Source of the DNA: Allobosea psychrotolerans | GTDB taxonomy: Bacteria > Pseudomonadota > Alphaproteobacteria > Rhizobiales > Beijerinckiaceae | Assembly: GCF_002917105.1 (NCBI RefSeq) | Contig: NZ_PQFZ01000002.1 | Span: 186,001-250,000 of the forward strand | Direction of reading: 5' to 3' | Length of the DNA stretch: 64,000 nt | Part shown: positions 50,851 to 60,813 of the stretch, one piece after another | Layout: every line of letters begins with the position of its first letter | How positions within the stretch are numbered: the first letter of the stretch is position 1 | The notes under the pieces: generated by a model | What the model was told of the DNA's origin: nothing | The model's input: only the letters and a program-made list of their open reading frames with translations | The model's database searches: none | Program-made: the position numbers and the translations under genes

Positions 50851-53800
50851 TCAAGCCGCCTTCTTGCGCTCGGCAATCCGGGCCAGGTCGGTCAGCAGGC
50901 GGCGCGTGCCCTTGAGCCGCAGCTCGGCGGTCTCGAAATCATCGATGAAGACCACGCGCATATCGGGACGCACCTTCGCCAGCGTGCCCTGCTTGGCGAC
51001 ATAACCCACGAGGCCCTCGGGGTTGGCGAACTCGTTGTCGCGGAAGGCGACGATGATGCCCTTCGGGCCAGCCTCGACCTTCTCGACATTGGCGCGTTTG
51101 CACAAAGCCTTGATCGCGACGATTTCCAGGAGCTGCTGCACCTCGTCCGGCAGCGGGCCGAAGCGATCGACCAATTCCGCGCCGAAGGACTGGATGTCGC
51201 CATCGTCGTCCAGCGTCGAGAGGCGCTTGTAGAGCGTGAGCCGCAGCGTCAGGTCCGTGACGTAATGCTCGGGGATCATCACCGGCGCGCCGATCTGGAT
51301 CGTCGGCGACCATTGCGCGTCGCTCTCGAAATCGACACCGGACTTCAGCGCCGCAACCGCCTCCTCCAGCATCTGTTGGTAGAGCTCGTAGCCGACTTCC
51401 TTGATATGGCCGGACTGCTCGTCGCCGAGCAGATTGCCGGCGCCGCGGATGTCGAGATCATGGCTGGCGAGCTGGAAGCCAGCGCCCAGCGTGTCGAGCG
51501 ATTGCAGGACCTTGAGGCGGCGCTCGGCCTGCTCGGTCAGCTTGCGGTTGGCCGGCATGGTGAAGAGCGCATAGGCACGGATCTTCGAGCGGCCGACACG
51601 TCCCCTGAGCTGATAAAGCTGGGCGAGGCCGAACATGTCGGCGCGGTGGACGATGAGCGTGTTGGCGTTGGGGATGTCGAGCCCCGATTCGACGATCGTG
51701 GTCGAGAGCAGCACGTCGTACTGGCCCTCATAGAAGGCCGTCATGACGTCCTCGAGCTGGCCTGCCGCCATCTGACCATGGGCGATGCCGACCTTGGCCT
51801 CGGGCACCTGCTTGTCCAGGAAATCCTTGACGTCGGAAATATCCTCGATGCGCGGCACGACATAGAAGCTGCGCCCGCCGCGATAGCGCTCGCGCAGCAG
51901 CGCCTCGCGCACGATCAGCGGATCGAAAGGCGTCACGAATGTGCGCACCGCAAGCCGATCGACCGGCGGCGTCGCGATGATCGAGAGCTCGCGCACGCCG
52001 GTCATGGCGAGCTGGAGCGTACGCGGGATCGGCGTCGCCGTCAGGGTCAGCATATGGACCTCGGCGCGGAACTCCTTCAGCCGCTCCTTGTGGTTGACGC
52101 CGAAATGCTGCTCCTCATCGACGATGACGAGGCCGAGATCCTTGAACTCGATCGCCTTTCCCAGCAGCGCATGGGTGCCGACGACGATATCCATCGTGCC
52201 GTCCTTGATGCCGGCCTTCACCGCCTTGAGATCGGCCGCGGACACGAAGCGCGAGGCCTGGCCGACATGGACCGGCAGGCCTTTGAAGCGCTCGGCGAAA
52301 TTGCGGTAGTGCTGGCGCGCCAGCAGCGTGGTGGGCACCACGACGGCGACCTGCTTGCCGTTCAGCGCGCAAGCGAAAGCAGCCCGCAGCGCGACCTCCG
52401 TCTTGCCGAAGCCGACATCGCCGCAGACCAGCCGGTCCATCGGCCGCCCCGCGGCCATATCGTCGAGCACGGCATCGATCGTGGCCTGCTGGTCCTCGGT
52501 CTCCTCGAAGGGGAAGCGGGCACAGAACTCGTCATAAAGCCCTTCCTGCGGGACCAGGCGCGGGGCTTCCTTGAGGGCGCGGGCGGCTGCGATCGCGATC
52601 AGCTTGCCCGCCATCTCGCGGATGCGCTGCTTCAGCTTGGCCTTGCGCGCCTGCCAGCCGCCACCGCCGAGACGGTCGAGCGGAACATCGGTATCCTCCG
52701 AGCCGTAGCGCGAGAGCAATTCGATGTTTTCGACCGGCAGGAAGAGCTTCGAATCCGCCGCATAGTGGATTTCGAGGCAGTCATGCGGCGCCCCCACCGC
52801 CGTGATCGTGCGCAGGCCGATGAAGCGGCCGATGCCGTGATCGACATGGACGACGAGATCGCCGGGGCTGAGCGATGACAGTTCGGCGATGAAGTCCTGC
52901 GGCCGGCGCGTCTTCTTGCGCGGGCGCACGAGGCGGTCGCCCAGGATGTCCTGCTCGCCGATGACCGCGAGCTTGCCGGCCTCGAAGCCGGTCTCGAAGC
53001 CCCAGACGGCCAGCGCCGTCGTGCCAGGCTTGAGATCGAAGGCGGCGCGCAGCGAACCCGTCGTCTGCACGGCCTTCAGGCCGTGATCAGCCAGCACATG
53101 CGCCAGGCGCTCGCGCGAGCCTTCCGACCAGGCGGCAAGGATGACACGGCGGCCATCGGCCTGCAGCGCCTTCACATGGGCGACGGCTGCATCGAACACG
53201 CTGCCGGCATTGTCGGCGCGCTCGGCGGCGAAGCTGCGGCCCTGACGGGCACCGAGATCGACGATCAGCTTGCCGTCGCTGTCGGGCAGTTGGAACGGCG
53301 TCAACGCGGCGACACCCGCCTGGTCGACGATACCGCGCCATTCCGCCGGCGAGAGATAGAGCGCATTCGGCAGCAGCGGCTTATAGGGCGCGCCGCCGGC
53401 GCTCGGCTGGTCCATCGCCGCCTTGCGGGCGTCGTAATAGTCCTTGATCAGGCTGATGCGCTCGCCGACGGCGTCCTCGGCCTGGGCGTCGAGCACCAGC
53501 GGAACATCGGGCAGATAGGCGAAGAGCGTGTCGAGCTTCTCGGCCAGCAGCGGCAGCCAATGCTCGAGTCCGGCCGGGCGACGGCCTTCGCTGACCGCTT
53601 CATAGAGCGTGTCGTCGCGGCCCGGCGTACCGAAGGTCGTGATGTAGCTCTGGCGAAAGCGCTTGATGCTTTCGCTGGTCATCTGCGCCTCGGACATCGG
53701 CACGAGATCAAGCCCGCGCATTTGCCCGGTGGTGCGCTGCGTCTCGGGATCGAAGGTGCGGATCGATTCCAGAGTATCGCCGAAGAAATCGAGCCGGATC

Positions 53801-54399
53801 GGTGCCGGCATGCCCGGCGGGAAGAGATCGACGATGCCGCCGCGAACGGCGAACTCACCGGTCTCGCGCACGGTCGAGGTGCGCAGATAACCGTTCATGT
53901 CGAGCCAGCGCGCGAGCTGCTCGGTATCGACCATATTACCCGGCGCGGCCGAGAAGCTCTCGGAGGCCACCTTGCTGAAGGCCGGCACGCGCTGGAGCGC
54001 CGCATTGACCGTGGTCAACAGCAGGCGCGGCTTGTCACCGGACTTCGTCTTGGCGAGCCGCGACAGCGTCGTCATGCGATGCGCGACGATCGAGGGGGCC
54101 GGCGAAACGCGGTCATAGGGCTGGCAGTCCCAGGCCGGGAAGGACATCACTTCGAGATCGGGCGCAACGAATTGCAAGGCGTTCTCGAGCACCTGCAGGC
54201 GCTGGCCGTCACGGGCGATGAAGACGAGCATGGCCGCGCCCTCGGCCTTCTTCGCCCGGGCGCGCACAAGATCGGCCAGGATGACGGCATCGAATCCGTC
54301 GGGAACGCTTGCAAGCGTCGGCTTGTCGCCGCGATTCAACGCATCGAGAATGCGGTCGCTCTGAAGTTTGGCGAGTTGGGCGGGAGGCGGGATGCTCAT
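50851..54399 (-). CDS. mfd: Transcription-repair coupling factor Mfd
   Basis: 1182 residues. The N-terminal UvrB-like domains (about 1-350), RNA polymerase interaction region with 'LSPGDLVVHVDHGIGRFIGL', helicase motifs CGDVGFGKTEVALRAAF, VDEEQHFGV, 'LTATPIPRTLQLAM' and 'QLRGRVGRSKI...', then the C-terminal TRCF domain ('GAGNLLGDEQSGHIKEVGYELYQQML'). It removes stalled RNA polymerase and recruits UvrA to DNA lesions. Length matches the family. Convergent with the ANL-like gene with only a few bases between. Same neighbourhood as sdhE and recG, as in other Rhizobiales. Confidence 0.97.
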   Translation of the reverse strand: MSIPPPAQLAKLQSDRILDALNRGDKPTLASVPDGFDAVILADLVRARAKKAEGAAMLVFIARDGQRLQVLENALQFVAPDLEVMSFPAWDCQPYDRVSPAPSIVAHRMTTLSRLAKTKSGDKPRLLLTTVNAALQRVPAFSKVASESFSAAPGNMVDTEQLARWLDMNGYLRTSTVRETGEFAVRGGIVDLFPPGMPAPIRLDFFGDTLESIRTFDPETQRTTGQMRGLDLVPMSEAQMTSESIKRFRQSYITTFGTPGRDDTLYEAVSEGRRPAGLEHWLPLLAEKLDTLFAYLPDVPLVLDAQAEDAVGERISLIKDYYDARKAAMDQPSAGGAPYKPLLPNALYLSPAEWRGIVDQAGVAALTPFQLPDSDGKLIVDLGARQGRSFAAERADNAGSVFDAAVAHVKALQADGRRVILAAWSEGSRERLAHVLADHGLKAVQTTGSLRAAFDLKPGTTALAVWGFETGFEAGKLAVIGEQDILGDRLVRPRKKTRRPQDFIAELSSLSPGDLVVHVDHGIGRFIGLRTITAVGAPHDCLEIHYAADSKLFLPVENIELLSRYGSEDTDVPLDRLGGGGWQARKAKLKQRIREMAGKLIAIAAARALKEAPRLVPQEGLYDEFCARFPFEETEDQQATIDAVLDDMAAGRPMDRLVCGDVGFGKTEVALRAAFACALNGKQVAVVVPTTLLARQHYRNFAERFKGLPVHVGQASRFVSAADLKAVKAGIKDGTMDIVVGTHALLGKAIEFKDLGLVIVDEEQHFGVNHKERLKEFRAEVHMLTLTATPIPRTLQLAMTGVRELSIIATPPVDRLAVRTFVTPFDPLIVREALLRERYRGGRSFYVVPRIEDISDVKDFLDKQVPEAKVGIAHGQMAAGQLEDVMTAFYEGQYDVLLSTTIVESGLDIPNANTLIVHRADMFGLAQLYQLRGRVGRSKIRAYALFTMPANRKLTEQAERRLKVLQSLDTLGAGFQLASHDLDIRGAGNLLGDEQSGHIKEVGYELYQQMLEEAVAALKSGVDFESDAQWSPTIQIGAPVMIPEHYVTDLTLRLTLYKRLSTLDDDGDIQSFGAELVDRFGPLPDEVQQLLEIVAIKALCKRANVEKVEAGPKGIIVAFRDNEFANPEGLVGYVAKQGTLAKVRPDMRVVFIDDFETAELRLKGTRRLLTDLARIAERKKAA

Positions 54400-54411
54400 A
54401 TGGAAAGCGTC

Positions 54412-54434
54412 ATTCTCGGGCTTGTCCCGAGAAT
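54412..54434. repeat. Hairpin upstream of mfd
   Basis: ATTCTCGGG (54412-54420) pairs perfectly with CCCGAGAAT (54426-54434) around CTTGT, followed by a further CTCGGGATAA. It is REP-like and lies just before the mfd start, so it may sit in the mfd leader. Confidence 0.75.
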
Positions 54435-54516
54435 CTCGGGATAAGAGGCCACTGGTTTCAGAGATGGCCGGGTCAAGCCCGACCAGGACGAGCGCGCAGG
54501 CACGCGCCTCATCGTC

Positions 54517-54813
54517 TCACACATGAATCGGCTTGCCGTGATGATGAAACGCCTTCAGCCGCCGGAACACCTCGGTGTCGTAATTCGCGGGAACCTCGGC
54601 TTCGCCCGTGATCCATGACAGCAGGTCGCGGTCGAGCACTTCGATCAATTGCTCGAACAGATCGAGTTCGGCCTCGCTCAGCGTACCGATCTCGGCATCG
54701 GCGAAGCGGCCCATGATCAGATCGGTCTCGCGCATGCCGCGATGCCAGGCGCGAAACAGGATCTTTCGCCGGCGCGGGTCGAGATCGGCGCTGGTCCTCG
54801 TCGAGCCACTCAT
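54517..54813 (-). CDS. sdhE: Succinate dehydrogenase flavin assembly factor (SdhE/SdhAF2)
   Basis: 98 residues from ATG 54813 (GAGG upstream; a 12-residue-longer start at 54849 is less likely). The family core is visible: 'RRKILFRAWHRGMRETDLIMGRFAD' with the conserved RGxxE-type motif (HRGMRE), then 'LDLFEQLIEVLDRDLLSWITG'. SdhE promotes covalent FAD attachment to SdhA. It is divergent from recG and upstream of mfd. Confidence 0.93.
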   Translation of the reverse strand: MSGSTRTSADLDPRRRKILFRAWHRGMRETDLIMGRFADAEIGTLSEAELDLFEQLIEVLDRDLLSWITGEAEVPANYDTEVFRRLKAFHHHGKPIHV

Positions 54814-54971
54814 GTGAAAACCTCGGGCAAGAAATCTGGAATGGGGCAATGACGATCGGGCCGGCCCCGTCGCGGAGCCTGCCGTCGCGCGCTATATAGC
54901 GTTGCGCCCCGGCGAAGTCAGCGGCAGAACGCCTGAGATCTTCGCTCTCCTGACATGTCCCGAGTATCCGC

Positions 54972-57074
54972 TTGCGCCCATCCCTTCTCGACCCGCTGTT
55001 CGCCCCCGTGACGACGCTGCCGGGCGTTGGCCCCAAGCTCGGCAAGCTTCTGGACAAACTCCTCGGCGACGAGACGCGCCCTGCACGCGTCATCGACCTG
55101 CTGTTTCGCTTGCCGACCGGTGCGATCGACCGGCGGCCGAGTCCTTCGATCGCCGATGCGCCGATCGGTGAGGTCGCGACCTTCAACGCGCAGGTGACCG
55201 AGCATCGCCCCGCGCCGCCCACCAAGGCGAAGGCGCCCTATCGCATCATCGTCGAGGACGAGACCGGCGATGTGACGCTGGTGTTCTTCCATGCCGATGT
55301 GCGCCATCTCCTGCAGACCCTGCCGATCGGCGCCTATCGGCTCATCTCCGGCAAGCTCGAGCTCTGGGACGGCATGCGCCAGATGGTGCATCCCGACCGC
55401 ATCCTCGATCCCAAATTCGCCGCGACACTACCGGCGATCGAGCCGGTCTACGGATTGACCGAAGGCATTGGCGCGCGGGTGATGACGCGGATCGCAGCAT
55501 CGGCCGCGGAGAAATGCCCGGATCTGGCGGAATGGCAGGACCCGGGCTTCCTGGCCAAGAGCGGGTTTCCGCCCTTCTTCGAGGCGATGCAGGCCTTGCA
55601 TCATCCGCCCGATCTCAAGGCGATCGAGGGCGACACGATCGCGCGGCGCCGCGTCGCCTATGACGAATTGCTGGCGAGCCAGATCGCGCTCGCTCTGGTG
55701 CGACGGCAGCAGAAGAAGCTGGCCGGGCGGGCGACCGCCGGCGACGGCGTATTGCGGCGGCGGATCGAGGGCGCCCTGCCCTTTACGCTGACCGACGGCC
55801 AGCGGCAGGCCCTCAGCGACATCCATGACGACATGGAAAAGCCCGAACGCATGCTGCGATTGCTGCAGGGCGATGTCGGCTCGGGCAAGACGGTCGTGGC
55901 GCTGATGGCGATGGCCGCCGCCGCCGAGGCCGGCCGGCAATCCGTGCTGATGGCCCCGACCGAAATCCTGGCGCGCCAGCATGCCGAGCGGCTCGCCCCC
56001 CTCGCCGAAGCCGCGGGCCTCAAGCTCGCGCTGCTGACCGGGCGTGAGAAGGGCCCGGGCCGGGCCCGCGTGCTGGAGGGGCTGGCGAATGGCGAGATTG
56101 CGATAGCGGTCGGCACCCATGCGCTGTTCCAGGAGGGCGTCGCCTTTCGCGATCTCGCGCTCGCCATAGTCGATGAGCAGCACCGTTTCGGCGTGCATCA
56201 GCGCCTGCTGCTCGGTTCCAAGGGCGAAGCGGTCGATATTCTGGTGATGACGGCGACACCGATCCCGCGCACGCTGTCGCTGACCTGGTTCGGAGACATG
56301 GATATCTCCGTGCTGGCCGAGAAGCCGGCGGGACGCAAGCCGATCGCGACCAAGGCGATCTCGCTCGACCGCTATGACGAGGTCGTCGGCGCGGTCGGGC
56401 GTGCAGTCGAGGCCGGCGCCCAGGTCTATTGGGTCTGCCCCCTGGTGCAGGAATCCGACACGCTCGACGTCGCCGCCGCGCAGGAGCGTTTCGATGCTCT
56501 GCACGAGTTTTTCGGCGACCGGGTCGGGCTGCTGCACGGCCAGATGCCCGGGCGCGACAAGGATGCGGCGATGTCGGCTTTCGTCGCGGGCCAAACGCGC
56601 ATCCTGATCTCGACCACGGTGATCGAGGTCGGCGTCGATGTGCCCAATGCCAGCGTGATGGTCATCGAACATGCCGAACGCTTCGGTCTGGCGCAGCTTC
56701 ACCAGCTGCGCGGGCGCATCGGGCGCGGTTCGGCCGCCTCGACCTGCCTCCTGCTCTACAAGGGACCTCTGGGACCGGTGGCTGAAGCGCGACTGACCAT
56801 CATGCGCGAAACCGAGGACGGTTTCCGCATCGCCGAGGAGGATCTGCGGCTGCGCGGCGAAGGCGAGGTGCTCGGCACAAAGCAGTCGGGCTCGCCGGAC
56901 TGGCAGATCGCACGACCGGAAACGGATGGCGATCTGCTCGCCGCCGCGCGCGACGATGCCCGCCTGCTCATCGAGCGCGATCCGCATCTCGAGGGTCCGC
57001 GCGGCGAAGCCGTGAGGACATTGCTCTATCTGTTCGAGCGTGACGTCGCGATCAGGCTGTTGCGCGCGGGGTAG
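54972..57074 (+). CDS. recG: ATP-dependent DNA helicase RecG
   Basis: 700 residues with a TTG start at 54972. Wedge/OB domain (about 1-250), then helicase motifs: GDVGSGKTVVALMAM (Walker A), VDEQHRFGVHQR (DEQH box), TATPIPRTLSLT, 'RILISTTVIEVGVDVPNASVMVIEHAERFGLAQLHQLRGRIGRG'. It branch-migrates Holliday junctions and reverses stalled forks. It is divergent from sdhE, the normal Rhizobiales layout. No ATG near the N-terminus is in frame, so TTG is favoured. Confidence 0.96.
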   Translation: MRPSLLDPLFAPVTTLPGVGPKLGKLLDKLLGDETRPARVIDLLFRLPTGAIDRRPSPSIADAPIGEVATFNAQVTEHRPAPPTKAKAPYRIIVEDETGDVTLVFFHADVRHLLQTLPIGAYRLISGKLELWDGMRQMVHPDRILDPKFAATLPAIEPVYGLTEGIGARVMTRIAASAAEKCPDLAEWQDPGFLAKSGFPPFFEAMQALHHPPDLKAIEGDTIARRRVAYDELLASQIALALVRRQQKKLAGRATAGDGVLRRRIEGALPFTLTDGQRQALSDIHDDMEKPERMLRLLQGDVGSGKTVVALMAMAAAAEAGRQSVLMAPTEILARQHAERLAPLAEAAGLKLALLTGREKGPGRARVLEGLANGEIAIAVGTHALFQEGVAFRDLALAIVDEQHRFGVHQRLLLGSKGEAVDILVMTATPIPRTLSLTWFGDMDISVLAEKPAGRKPIATKAISLDRYDEVVGAVGRAVEAGAQVYWVCPLVQESDTLDVAAAQERFDALHEFFGDRVGLLHGQMPGRDKDAAMSAFVAGQTRILISTTVIEVGVDVPNASVMVIEHAERFGLAQLHQLRGRIGRGSAASTCLLLYKGPLGPVAEARLTIMRETEDGFRIAEEDLRLRGEGEVLGTKQSGSPDWQIARPETDGDLLAAARDDARLLIERDPHLEGPRGEAVRTLLYLFERDVAIRLLRAG

Positions 57075-57137
57075 CAATCCCGATCAAATGCGCCCCGGCC
57101 GTTCGGGCCAGTGTGACGCCGCTTTGTGGAGCCTACC

Positions 57138-57971
57138 ATGGATCCGATCAAGAAGGCTGTCTGGTGCATCGAAAGCCGCTTCGCCTCCGAACTCTCGCTC
57201 GACGAGATCGCCGAAGTGAGCGGCGTTTCGCGCTTCCATCTCAGCCGGGTGTTCGGAGCAGCCACCGGCCGCTCGGTGATGCGCTATGTGCGCGAGCGCC
57301 GGTTGTCGGAGGCGGCGCGCCAGCTCGCATCCGGCGCGCCCGATATCCTCTCGGTCGCGCTCGACTGGGGATATGGCTCTCACGAGGCTTTCACCCGCGC
57401 CTTTCGCGATCAGTTCGGCCTCACGCCGGAGGATTTGCGTGCGAAAGGCGATTTGTCCTCGCTGCGACTAGCGGAGCCCATCGCCATGTATAGCGACACG
57501 TCCATCACCTTGCCGGAACCTCGTTTTGTGACGGAAAAGCCCCTCCTGATCGCCGGACTCGGTGGTCGTTTTTCCTATGAGAACACCTCGGGGATTCCTG
57601 CTCTTTGGCAGCGCGTCGCGCCGCATCTCGGCCATATCCCCGGTCAAATCGGCCATGTCTGCTACGGCGTGAGCTACAACTGCGACGATCACGGTCAGTT
57701 CGATTACATCGCCGGAGCCGCAGTCTCGGATTTCAGCGAGCTGCCCGCCGAATTCGACCGCACGCGAGTGCCCGAGCAGAATTACGCCGTGTTCGAGCAC
57801 CGCGGCCACGTCACGCAGATCAAGCGCACCTATGAAGCGATCTGGCGGGATTGGCTGCCGAAATCCGGGCGTAAGCCCGCCGACGGGCCGACACTGGAGC
57901 GCATGGACGAGCGTTTCGACGGCTCGACCGGAAACGGTGTGCTGGAAATCTGGCTGGCGCTGAAGGCCTGA
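57138..57971 (+). CDS. AraC-family regulator with GyrI-like effector domain
   Basis: 277 residues. Two AraC-type helix-turn-helices (about 3-105; 'SLDEIAEVSGVSRFHLSRVF' and 'ILSVALDWGYGSHEAFTRAFRDQFGLTPED'), then a GyrI-like/effector-binding domain (about 120-275; 'YSDTSITLPEPRFVTEKPLLIAGLGG' and 'YAVFEHRGHVTQIKRTYEAIWRDWLP'). This Rob/SoxS-like layout senses small hydrophobic ligands. ATG 57138 has GGAG six bases upstream. Standing alone between recG and a DUF502 gene, its target is unknown. Confidence 0.92.
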   Translation: MDPIKKAVWCIESRFASELSLDEIAEVSGVSRFHLSRVFGAATGRSVMRYVRERRLSEAARQLASGAPDILSVALDWGYGSHEAFTRAFRDQFGLTPEDLRAKGDLSSLRLAEPIAMYSDTSITLPEPRFVTEKPLLIAGLGGRFSYENTSGIPALWQRVAPHLGHIPGQIGHVCYGVSYNCDDHGQFDYIAGAAVSDFSELPAEFDRTRVPEQNYAVFEHRGHVTQIKRTYEAIWRDWLPKSGRKPADGPTLERMDERFDGSTGNGVLEIWLALKA

Positions 57972-57972
57972 G

Positions 57973-58683
57973 CTATTTGCCGGGATCCGTGCCCGGCATG
58001 AGCTTCGGCGCAGCCTCGCCGGGCTGGATCAGCCCCGCCGACATGATCAGCTTGGCGCCGTCCTCGACGGAGATCGTCAGTTCGATGACGTCCTTGCGCG
58101 GCAGGTAGAAAAAGAAGCCCGTCGTCGGGTTCGGCGTGCAGGGCAGGAAGACGCCGATCTGCTCGTTTCCATCAGGCAGTTTTCCGGCGATCTCGGGCGC
58201 GGCCTCCTGCGCGATGAAGACGACCGACCACATGCCCGGCTGCGGAAACTGCACCATCCCGACCTTGCGAAACGAGGTGCCCGACTGCGAGAAGATGGTC
58301 TCGAAGACCTGCTTTACGCCCTTGTAGAGGCTGCGGACCACCGGCATGCGATGCAGCAGTGCCTCGCCCGCCTCGATCAATGTGCGGCCGACCAGGTTGG
58401 CGGTGAGGAAGCCGAGCAGCGTCAGCCCGATCAGGCCGATGATGATGCCAAGGCCGGGAATCGGAAACGGCAGATAGGAATCAGGCAGATAGGAGTTCGG
58501 GATCAGCGGCTTCACCAGCCCGTCGATCAGGGTGATGAACCACCAGGTCACGGAAGCCGTGATCGCCAGTGGAGCCGCGATGACGAGCCCAGTCAGGAAA
58601 TAACGCCGCAGCCGCGTGCCGGCCGTTGGGCGCAACAGGTCGGTCTGGATGATGAGGCGGGGATCGGGCGGGCCGGCGGTCAT
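57973..58683 (-). CDS. DUF502 membrane protein
   Basis: 236 residues from ATG 58683. Two membrane segments (about 28-50 and 77-98: 'RYFLTGLVIAAPLAITASVTWWFITLIDGLV' and 'IPGLGIIIGLIGLTLLGFLTANLVG'), then the DUF502 soluble part 'VRSLYKGVKQVFETIF...SFRKVGMVQFPQPGMWSVVFIA' and 'GVFLPCTPNPTTGFFFYLPRKDVIEL'. The loop has a tandem NSYLPDSYLP. A family of inner-membrane proteins of unknown function. The stop is convergent with the AraC gene at one base. Confidence 0.92.
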   Translation of the reverse strand: MTAGPPDPRLIIQTDLLRPTAGTRLRRYFLTGLVIAAPLAITASVTWWFITLIDGLVKPLIPNSYLPDSYLPFPIPGLGIIIGLIGLTLLGFLTANLVGRTLIEAGEALLHRMPVVRSLYKGVKQVFETIFSQSGTSFRKVGMVQFPQPGMWSVVFIAQEAAPEIAGKLPDGNEQIGVFLPCTPNPTTGFFFYLPRKDVIELTISVEDGAKLIMSAGLIQPGEAAPKLMPGTDPGK

Positions 58684-58866
58684 GCGAGGGTTCCGGTCAA
58701 GTCGGGCGTACAGCCGCCATTGGCCGGCCACCATGCGACAGACGTGCCAATGCTCCCAGCAGAATTCAAGGATCGTGACATCGACCGGCGAACAAGCTCG
58801 CCCCGCCATATTGCCGCTTGATGTCAGTTCGCCGCGAGCCGGCCGAAGCCGGCTCGCGAACAGCCG

Positions 58867-60693
58867 TCACTCCACCGTGACGGACTTCGCCAGGTTGCGC
58901 GGCTGATCGACGTCCTTACCCATGAAGACGGCGGTCTGGTAGGCGATCATCTGGATCGGCAGCGCGTAGACGATCGGCGCAAAGAGCGGGTCCATCTCCG
59001 GCATGATGATCGTCGCCTCCGGGGTGATGCCGCATTCGGCCGCGCCCTTGGCGTCGGTGATCAGGATGATCCGCCCGCCGCGCGCCGCGACCTCCTGCAT
59101 GTTCGACGCGGTCTTCTCGAAGAGCGCGTCATGGGGCGCGACCACGATGACCGGCATATCCTCGTCGATCAATGCGATCGGGCCGTGCTTGAGTTCGCCA
59201 GCCGCATAACCTTCGGCGTGGATGTAGCTGATTTCCTTCAACTTCAGCGCTCCTTCGAGCGCCAGCGGGAAGCTCGTGCCGCGGCCAAGATAAAGCACGT
59301 CGCTCGCCTTGGAGAGTTCGCGGGCGAGCCGCTCGATCTCGGGCTCGAGTTCGAGCGCCTTCGCCAGGAGTCCGGGCAGCGCGATGAGATGCTGGACATG
59401 CCGGATCTCGTCTTCCGCCGAGAGCGTGCCGCGCGCGCGGGCGGCGGCAAGCGCCAGGCATGCAAGCGTGGTCAATTGGCAGGTGAAGGCCTTGGTCGAG
59501 GCAACGCCGATCTCGGGGCCGGCGAGCGTGGGAGCAACCGCGTCGCTCTCGCGGGCGATGGTCGAGGTCGGCATGTTGACGACCGACAGGATCGTCTGGC
59601 GCTCCTGCTTGGCGTATTTCAGGCAGGCCAGCGTGTCGGCGGTCTCGCCCGATTGCGAGATGAAGAGCGCGAGCCCGTTCTCGGGCATCGGCGCCTCCCG
59701 ATAGCGGAACTCCGACGCGACATCGATCTCGACCGGCAGGCGCGCCAGCCGCTCGAACCAGTATTTCGCCGTGAGCCCGGCATAATAGGCCGTGCCGCAA
59801 GCGGAAACGGAGAGTCGCGACAGGCCTTTCCATTCTACGCCGGGCTCGAAAGGCTGCCTCAGCGTGCCGGCCGCCATGTCGAGATACTGCGTCAGCGTAT
59901 GAGCGACGACCTCGGGCTGCTCATGAATTTCCTTCGCCATGAAGTGGCGGTGATTGCCCTTGTCGACCAGCATGCTGCCGGCGGCGACGCGACGCGCGCG
60001 CCGTTCAACCTGGACATTCGCCTTGTCGTAGAAGGTCGCGCCCTTGCGGTTGAGGACGACCCAATCACCCTCCTCCAGATAAGCGATGAGGTTGGTGAAG
60101 GGCGCCAGCGCGACCGCATCCGAGCCCAGATACATCTCGCCGTCCCCGACGCCGACGGCCAATGGCGGCCCGTTGCGCGCGCCGATCAGCAGGTCTTCCT
60201 CACCCTGGAACAGGAAGGCCAGCGCGAAGGCCCCGCGCAAACGCGGCAGGCAATGTGCGATTGCCGCGACGGGCTTCTTGCCGCGATCGAGCTCGCGCGT
60301 GACCAATTGAGCGACGATCTCGGTGTCGGTCTGCGTCTTGAAGACGTAACCGTCGGCCTCGAGCTCTGCCTTGAGCTCGCGGAAATTCTCGATGATGCCG
60401 TTATGGACGACAGCGAGCTTTTCGGTCGCGTGGGGATGGGCGTTGGTCTCGTTGGGCTTGCCATGGGTCGCCCAGCGGGTGTGACCGATGCCGATTAGGC
60501 CTTCGAGCGGCTCGCTCGAGAGCCTGATCTCGAGGTTCTTGAGCTTGCCTTCGGCGCGGCGGCGGGCGAGCAGGCCGTTTTCCAGCGTCGCGACGCCGGC
60601 CGAATCATAGCCGCGATATTCGAGCCGCCGCAGCGCCTCGACGACCTGGGGCGCGACCGCTTCCTTGCCCAGAATGCCCACGATGCCGCACAT
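58867..60693 (-). CDS. glmS: Glucosamine--fructose-6-phosphate aminotransferase (isomerizing)
   Basis: 608 residues. The N-terminal glutamine amidotransferase starts MCGIVGILG with Cys 2 as nucleophile after Met removal, followed by two SIS domains ('SACGTAYYAGLTAKYW', 'FISQSGETADTLACLKYAK', 'LGRGTSFPLALEGALKLKEISYIHAEGYAAGELKHGPIALI') and the C-terminal DQPRNLAKSVTVE. It makes glucosamine-6-phosphate, feeding GlmU. It lies just downstream of glmU on the same strand, 120 bases apart with a hairpin in between; the order glmU-glmS is conserved in many bacteria. Confidence 0.97.
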   Translation of the reverse strand: MCGIVGILGKEAVAPQVVEALRRLEYRGYDSAGVATLENGLLARRRAEGKLKNLEIRLSSEPLEGLIGIGHTRWATHGKPNETNAHPHATEKLAVVHNGIIENFRELKAELEADGYVFKTQTDTEIVAQLVTRELDRGKKPVAAIAHCLPRLRGAFALAFLFQGEEDLLIGARNGPPLAVGVGDGEMYLGSDAVALAPFTNLIAYLEEGDWVVLNRKGATFYDKANVQVERRARRVAAGSMLVDKGNHRHFMAKEIHEQPEVVAHTLTQYLDMAAGTLRQPFEPGVEWKGLSRLSVSACGTAYYAGLTAKYWFERLARLPVEIDVASEFRYREAPMPENGLALFISQSGETADTLACLKYAKQERQTILSVVNMPTSTIARESDAVAPTLAGPEIGVASTKAFTCQLTTLACLALAAARARGTLSAEDEIRHVQHLIALPGLLAKALELEPEIERLARELSKASDVLYLGRGTSFPLALEGALKLKEISYIHAEGYAAGELKHGPIALIDEDMPVIVVAPHDALFEKTASNMQEVAARGGRIILITDAKGAAECGITPEATIIMPEMDPLFAPIVYALPIQMIAYQTAVFMGKDVDQPRNLAKSVTVE

Positions 60694-60782
60694 GCCAAAA
60701 CCTCTTCAGACGTTGCCGTTGGCACACCGCATAGCGGGCAACGGCGAACATTCCCAATCACTCTAAATGTAGAACTATGAAC

Positions 60783-60805
60783 GGCGGCCTGCGGGGAAGG
60801 CCGCC
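60783..60805. other. Hairpin between glmU and glmS
   Basis: GGCGGCCT (60783-60790) and AGGCCGCC (60798-60805) form an 8-base stem with a 7-base loop in the glmU-glmS gap. There is no T-run downstream on the minus strand, so it is more likely an RNA processing or attenuation element than a full terminator. Confidence 0.55.
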
Positions 60806-60813
60806 TTTCAGGG